Below, one piece after another: positions 59,963 to 64,000 of a DNA stretch of 64,000 nt. Position 1 is the stretch's first letter, and every line of letters begins with the position of its first letter. The stretch spans positions 1 to 64,000 of the forward strand of contig NZ_PTIX01000030.1 in the NCBI RefSeq assembly GCF_002934265.1. Reading direction: 5' to 3'. The DNA is from Actinokineospora auranticolor. Lineage in GTDB: Bacteria; Actinomycetota; Actinomycetes; Mycobacteriales; Pseudonocardiaceae. The translations under genes were made by a program, and so were the position numbers. The notes under the pieces were generated by a model that was not told the origin of the DNA, made no database searches, and worked only from the letters and a program-made list of their open reading frames with translations.

Positions 59963-61354
59963 ATGGTCTCGGTCGTGCCTACCACGACACGGCGGCGGCT
60001 GGTACTCGTCGTGCTGCTCACCGCCGGTTTCACGCTCGCGGTCGACTTCTCCATCCTCAACGTGGCGCTGCCCGCCATCGGCGCCGACGTCGGGTTCACC
60101 CTCGACGGGCTCCAGTGGGTGGCGACGGCGTTCGCCCTGTGCGCGGCCGGGTTCACCCCGCTGTTCGGTCGGCTGGCGGACCTGCTGGGCCGACGGCGGC
60201 TGTTCCTGTCGGGCATGGCGCTGCTGGGCACCGGTTCGCTCGTCGGCGGCCTGGCCACGTCCCCGACCGCGCTGCTGGCCGCCCGGGTCGCGCAAGGCCT
60301 GGCCGCCGCGGCGGTCACCCCGGCGGCGTTGTCGCTGCTGACCACCACCTTCCCCGAGGGCGCCGAACGCGACCGGGCACTGGGACTCAACGGCGCCCTG
60401 ATGGCCGCCGGGTTCACCACCGGCGCGGTGTTGGGCGGGCTGCTCACGGACCTGCTGAGCTGGCGGTGGGCGCTCTTCCTCAACGTCCCCATCGCGGCGG
60501 CGGTGCTCCTGGCGGCACCGTGGGTGCCGGCGGGCACGCGTTCCGGCGCGCGGCCCCGGCTGGACGTGCCGGGCGCGATCACCGTCACGCTCGGCCTGCT
60601 CGCGCTGGTGTTCGGCCTGACGACGGCGGGTGGGCGCGGCTGGGCCGACCCGACCGCGCTGGTCGCGCTGGTGCTGGGCGCGGCGCTGCTGGGACTGTTC
60701 CCGGTGGTCGAGCGCCGGGTGGCCGAGCCGCTGGTACCGGTGTCGTTCCTGCGTCGACGGACGGTCGGCTGGGGCAACCTGGCGGGCCTGCTGGCGTTCG
60801 CCACTGAGACATCCCTCGTGTTCCTGCTGACGCTCTACCTGCAGGAGGTACTGGGCTTCAGCCCACTGGCCGCGGGCCTGTCCTTCGCCGCCCTCGGCGT
60901 CGGCACGGTCCTGGGCGGCGCGCTGGCGCCACGCGTGATCGCCCGCCTCGGCGCCACCCGCGCGATCGTCGTGGGGCTGAGCGCCCAGGCGGCGGCGACT
61001 CTGCCGCTGGTGCTGCTGGGCCCGACGACCGCGATGGTGGTCCCGCTGCTGGTCGCCACCTTCGCGGGCGGCGTGGCCAACCTGGTGGCGATCGTGGGGT
61101 TCATGACGACCGCGACGTCCGGCCTGCCCGACCACGAGCAGGGCCTGGCCACCGGGTTGGCGACCACCAGCCAGCAGGTCGGCATCACCCTCGGCATCCC
61201 GGTGATGAGCGCGGTCGTCACCGCGAACGTCCACAGCTCGGGCGCCGAGACCGCGGCCACCGTGCTTTCCGGTGTCACCGCGGCGATCCGGGTCAACGCC
61301 CTGCTCGCGGCGGCAACGGCGGTCGTGGTCGGCTCGGCCCTCCGGCGACGGTGA
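59963..61354 (+). CDS. MFS transporter, 14-helix drug:H+ antiporter type (EmrB/QacA)
   Basis: The 463-residue membrane protein has 14 predicted helices and belongs to the DHA2 group. It shows the diagnostic VDFSILNVALPAIGADVGFT in helix 1, QWVATAFALCAAGFTPLFGR (helix 2 and motif A GRLADLLGRRRLF), and LGLNGALMAAGFTTGAVLGG. WRWALFLNVPIAAAVLLAA is the typical DHA2 centre. The ATG at 59963 has AAGGA seven bases upstream. It probably exports hydrophobic drugs or a native metabolite. It is divergent from the 12-helix MFS gene; the pair may be controlled together. Confidence 0.9.
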   Translation: MVSVVPTTTRRRLVLVVLLTAGFTLAVDFSILNVALPAIGADVGFTLDGLQWVATAFALCAAGFTPLFGRLADLLGRRRLFLSGMALLGTGSLVGGLATSPTALLAARVAQGLAAAAVTPAALSLLTTTFPEGAERDRALGLNGALMAAGFTTGAVLGGLLTDLLSWRWALFLNVPIAAAVLLAAPWVPAGTRSGARPRLDVPGAITVTLGLLALVFGLTTAGGRGWADPTALVALVLGAALLGLFPVVERRVAEPLVPVSFLRRRTVGWGNLAGLLAFATETSLVFLLTLYLQEVLGFSPLAAGLSFAALGVGTVLGGALAPRVIARLGATRAIVVGLSAQAAATLPLVLLGPTTAMVVPLLVATFAGGVANLVAIVGFMTTATSGLPDHEQGLATGLATTSQQVGITLGIPVMSAVVTANVHSSGAETAATVLSGVTAAIRVNALLAAATAVVVGSALRRR

Positions 61355-61463
61355 TCCACGGCTCGCGGTCCCGGCGCCCAAAGGGCGTTCGGGGATCCAT
61401 GGGGGAACTGTTGGGTGGTATCCCCGATGCCGCCAACGGGTCCCCGGCAATAGCGTGCGGCAC

Positions 61464-61793
61464 ATGAGAATCCGCCCCGTGGCCGCCGTCACCGCAGCCT
61501 TCGTCCTGCTCGGCGTGGTGCCCGCCGCGGCGGCGCCCGACCGGTTCGCCGACTGCCGGTCCCCGCCCGCGGGCGCCGATCCGGTTCGCGCTCCGGCAGG
61601 TCGGCCCCACGGAGGTGGTGTCCACCAACCCGGTGGTGCCGCGCTTCACCACGGAGGACCGCACGCTCGCCCTGCCCGCGGCCACGGGCCGCGGCCGTCG
61701 GGCACCCGTGGTCGACCACCTCTCGGGACTGCCGTCGCCGTCGGGCGCGAACCACTTCAGCCAGACTGCGGAAGTCTCCGCCGCGGCTACTGA
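61464..61793 (+). pseudogene. secreted-protein ORF, probably frameshifted
   Basis: A clear signal peptide (RIRPVAAVTAAFVLLGVVPA, cleavage after AAAA) starts at the ATG at 61464. After about residue 36 the frame turns into His/Gly-rich sequence of shadow type. An alternative frame from about 61578 reads sensibly (RFALRQVGPTEVVSTNPVVP, RFTTEDRTLALPA). This suggests a single-base lesion between the signal peptide and the mature part. The open length (109 residues) is then partly fictitious. I do not recognise the family. Confidence 0.5.
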
Positions 61794-62210
61794 CCGCCGC
61801 CATTTCCGAAGGCCTTTGTGTAACTCGTGGTTATAGCCGCGGTGTCGACTCCGGACCACGCCGTCGGGTTTCCGCTGCTATGTGGACACCGAATGGACTA
61901 TTCGCGCCCGGCGGTGGCGGAAAACCATTAACACTTTCGAGTGAACCCGGCACCGCCGAATCACCCCGGAAGGGTCGTCACCTGGTCCAGGAGGTACGGA
62001 GGTGAACCGCGTCCGACCTCCGGTTGACCCTCCTTAGGGGCCTTGGGGGACACTCACCACCCGGGTGAGCTGCGCGTTCCGCGCTCACCGGCGATTGCCA
62101 CCACCCGGTGGACAGCTTAGCCGCCGAGCGGACATTCTTCGGACATTGATCTTGGAAGCCAAGATTTTACCGTTTGTGGAAATCAAGCCGTGTCTTGGAA
62201 GCTGGCCCGC
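61794..62210. other. 417-bp upstream region of the Fic-like gene
   Basis: No gene that I can support; one 41-residue frame (61880-62005) has no ribosome-binding site. Short mutually exclusive hairpins involving ctcacc/ggtgag repeats lie at about 62050-62090. A palindrome, atcttgg-aag-ccaagat (62149-62165), lies about 45 bases before the Fic start. The AT-richer stretch around 62160 (gattttacc) is the probable promoter. Confidence 0.45.
62149..62165. promoter_or_regulatory. 7-bp palindrome before the Fic-like gene
   Basis: atcttgg (62149-62155) and ccaagat (62159-62165) are perfect arms around aag. It sits next to the AT-rich probable promoter and could be an operator. A related cttggaag recurs at 62193. 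Confidence 0.4.
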
Positions 62211-63386
62211 ATGTCAATGACGAAGCCATCCGCGGGCGGCAGATGGTCTGCCGTCCGCGACGGCGAGGGGGACCGCCTCCCGCCCCGGCTGCGCGCCGAG
62301 GGCGCGTTCACGCCGTGGCCGCTGCCGTCGGAACTGGACCTCTCGCAACGCACCTACCGGTTGCTCGCCGACGGCCAGGAGATGCTGGGGCGCCTCGACG
62401 AGGCCGCCGCGCGGCTGGCCACGCTCTCGCCGCTGGTGCGGTCCACCCAGGTGCGGGAGGTGCAGCTCTCCGCGCAGCTGGACGGGATCAGCGCGGCGCT
62501 GCTGGAGGTGCTGGTCTCGCTGCTGCCCGGGGTCAAGCCGGGCAACAAGGTCACCCCGAAGGTCAGCCGGTACCTGCGGGCCAGCGACACCGGTTTCGCC
62601 GCCCTGCGCGCGGGCGCGGACATCGACGGCGAGCTGATGTCGGAGGTCGCCGCCGCGTTCGCCGACACCGGCACCACCGACGTCTGGCGCACCGACCACG
62701 CGTGGCTCGGCGGCACCGAGGCGTTCCTGCTGGCCAGCCCGCCCGGGGTGGAGACCAAGGTGGCCTTCGAGCAGTTCGTCACCTGGTCGGCGGCCGAGTC
62801 GGACCTGACGGTGCTGGCCAAGGTCGCGCTCGGCACCTACCTGTTGGAGGTGCTGCGCCCCTTCCGCTACGGCAACGGCCACATCGCCCGCCTCTACGTC
62901 GGCCTGGAGCTGACCCGCTCGCGCGTGCTGCGCGGCCAGGTGCTGCCCATCTCCACGTGGATCAACCGCAACCTCACCGCCTACCGCGCGCAGGTCCGCC
63001 GCGTGGCGGACACGGGCGAGTACGAACCGTGGATCGCCTTCTTCGCCGCCGGGGTGGCCGAGGTCTGCCGGGACGAGCTGGCGCTGATCCGCACCCTGCG
63101 GCAGACCCACCAGGACCTGGAGCCGAAGCTCAAGCGCCGCACGGGCAACATCCGCAAGGTCTTCAACGGCCTGCTGGCGACCCCGGTCACCAACCACCGC
63201 CAGATAGCCGAGATCCACGGCATCTCCAACAAGAACGCCAACGACGTCTGCGGCCGCCTCGTGGACGCGGGCGTCCTGGAAAGCCTGGGCGGCTACGGGA
63301 AGGTCTACTTCAGCCCGGTGCTGGTCCGCCAGCTGAGCCTCACCGACCCCCGCCTCGACGACCCGACCGCCCCGAACCCCATCTGA
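62211..63386 (+). CDS. Fic-fold protein with degenerate active-site motif
   Basis: The 391-residue product starts at the ATG at 62211 (GGAAG upstream; GTG at 62190 and ATG at 62217 are alternatives). It has the layout of Fic proteins with an N-terminal Fic_N region, a central Fic core and a C-terminal winged helix (HRQIAEIHGISNKNANDVCG). The catalytic loop, normally HPFx(D/E)GNGRxxR, reads RPFRYGNGHIAR: the catalytic His is Arg, the acidic metal ligand is Tyr and the Arg after GNG is His. The inhibitory helix motif, normally (S/T)xxxE(G/N), reads SAQLDG with Asp for Glu. AMP transfer therefore seems unlikely. The fold may be used for binding or for another chemistry. It is monocistronic and converges on the TPR gene. 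Confidence 0.8.
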   Translation: MSMTKPSAGGRWSAVRDGEGDRLPPRLRAEGAFTPWPLPSELDLSQRTYRLLADGQEMLGRLDEAAARLATLSPLVRSTQVREVQLSAQLDGISAALLEVLVSLLPGVKPGNKVTPKVSRYLRASDTGFAALRAGADIDGELMSEVAAAFADTGTTDVWRTDHAWLGGTEAFLLASPPGVETKVAFEQFVTWSAAESDLTVLAKVALGTYLLEVLRPFRYGNGHIARLYVGLELTRSRVLRGQVLPISTWINRNLTAYRAQVRRVADTGEYEPWIAFFAAGVAEVCRDELALIRTLRQTHQDLEPKLKRRTGNIRKVFNGLLATPVTNHRQIAEIHGISNKNANDVCGRLVDAGVLESLGGYGKVYFSPVLVRQLSLTDPRLDDPTAPNPI

Positions 63387-63399
63387 GCGCCGCCAGGCG

Positions 63400-64000
63400 C
63401 TAGGTGACCGGCAGCGGCACGCCGTCCGGGGTGCGCAGCAGGCGGCGGACCTCCTCGGCGCGGGCGTCGTCGGCGTCGACGAGCACGGCGAGGGCGCGGT
63501 GGAACGCGCGGCGGGCCCGGGGGAAGGCACCCGCCGACCAGTGCTGCCTGCCCAGGACCAGCAGCAGCTCGGCGTGCTCGCGGGACGGGTACTCGGCGAA
63601 CGCGGCGTCGGCCTGCTCCAGGTAGTGCGTCCCCGCGTCGGGGCGGCCCGCGCCGACCATCAGCTCGCCGAGCAAGCCCAGGGTGGCGGCGACGGCCGCG
63701 CCCTGCTCGTGCCTGCGGTGCTCGGCGAGCAGCTCGAAGGCCGCGTCCAGCGCCCGGTGCCAGCGGCCCGCCGCGCGGAACAGCCCGACCAGGGCGTTGA
63801 GCGTGGCGATGACGTGCGGTTCGTCGGCCAGGTCGTGCCACAGCTCCAGGGCGCGGACGTACTGCGACTCGGCCACGATGTCGTCGCCCTCCGCCACCGC
63901 GACCCGCGCCGACCGGTCGAGCAGCACGGCGAGCGCGGCCCGGTTGCCCCAGGCCCGCGCGGCCCGCTCCCCGGCGGCCATCAGCGCGGCCCGCCAGGCC
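63400..64000 (-). CDS. TPR-repeat protein, C-terminal part, cut by the window edge
   Basis: About 200 residues run in from the right edge to the stop at 63400. They form TPR-like helical pairs (ARVAVAEGDDIVAESQYVRA, LNALVGLFRAAGRWHRALDA, LLGELMVGAGRPDAGTHYLE, LLLVLGRQHWSAGAFPRARR). The end GVPLPVT is plain. The composition resembles the TPR tails of AfsR/SARP or NB-ARC regulators, but the N-terminal domains lie outside the window, so its class is open. It converges on the Fic-like gene with 13 bases between stops. Confidence 0.65.
   Translation of the reverse strand, partial: AWRAALMAAGERAARAWGNRAALAVLLDRSARVAVAEGDDIVAESQYVRALELWHDLADEPHVIATLNALVGLFRAAGRWHRALDAAFELLAEHRRHEQGAAVAATLGLLGELMVGAGRPDAGTHYLEQADAAFAEYPSREHAELLLVLGRQHWSAGAFPRARRAFHRALAVLVDADDARAEEVRRLLRTPDGVPLPVT

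Noticed and set aside
61880..62005. 41-residue frame (start MWTPNGLF) upstream of the Fic-like gene
   Set aside because: No ribosome-binding site and no similarity; short frames of this size are expected by chance.

Overview
The window is very GC-rich DNA with strongly biased third codon positions, frequent GTG starts and many 'GTGA'/'ATGA' stop-start overlaps. This points to an actinobacterium. The mix of AfsR/SARP regulators, a Scr1/DUF5753-type XRE regulator, F420-dependent enzymes, YbaB-linked proteins and SpoIIE/anti-sigma switches suggests the Pseudonocardiales (Saccharothrix/Actinosynnema/Amycolatopsis type). That placement is an inference from gene content. I saw no rRNA, tRNA, CRISPR array or replication origin.

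1-13.5 kb: the left edge holds decayed material: the start of an IS4-type transposase, an internally deleted alpha/beta hydrolase beside a perfect 18-bp inverted repeat, and a chromate transporter broken by a frameshift. An F420-dependent oxidoreductase and a secreted beta-propeller follow. Next come an OsmC protein and, divergent from it, a three-gene molybdenum hydroxylase (2Fe-2S, FAD plus 4Fe-4S, Moco). A tandem pair of small helix-turn-helix proteins, a possible 44-aa peptide and a 958-aa AfsR-type SARP/NB-ARC/TPR regulator complete this part.

13.5-26 kb: a GT-B-like protein lies behind three 11-bp-spaced heptamers of the kind SARPs bind. It converges on a minus-strand set of YbaB protein, a 965-aa multidomain immunity-like protein and a TIR-domain protein, which is the best candidate here for an undescribed conflict or secretion system. 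A secreted PLL-type propeller, a second short SARP, a DMT transporter, a secreted S33-type peptidase, an SDR and a Crp/Fnr regulator follow.

26-33 kb: a complete potassium pump operon, kdpFABC plus kdpD, headed by an extra 27-aa membrane peptide. No kdpE lies next to it.

33-51 kb: a regulator-rich stretch. It contains two XRE regulators and a flavoprotein, then a SpoIIE phosphatase with two MEDS-domain switch proteins (HATPase and STAS). A LysR/SnoaL pair shares a palindromic operator. A secreted beta/gamma-crystallin-like protein has a decayed tandem copy beside it. A MacB-type ABC exporter, an unknown 640-aa protein, a metallophosphoesterase, a DUF4230-type membrane protein and an SDR/TetR pair follow. 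A 456-bp remnant of an IS982-type element with perfect terminal repeats supplies the stop codons of both flanking genes.

51-64 kb: a secreted NlpC/P60-like protein with five 51-aa FG-GAP repeats is preceded by five 11-bp-phased repeats. A four-gene oligopeptide ABC importer comes next. Two divergent MFS exporters share a TGCCAGGC-rich region. The window ends with a frameshifted secreted ORF, a Fic-fold protein whose catalytic motif is degenerate, and the C-terminal part of a TPR protein cut by the window edge.
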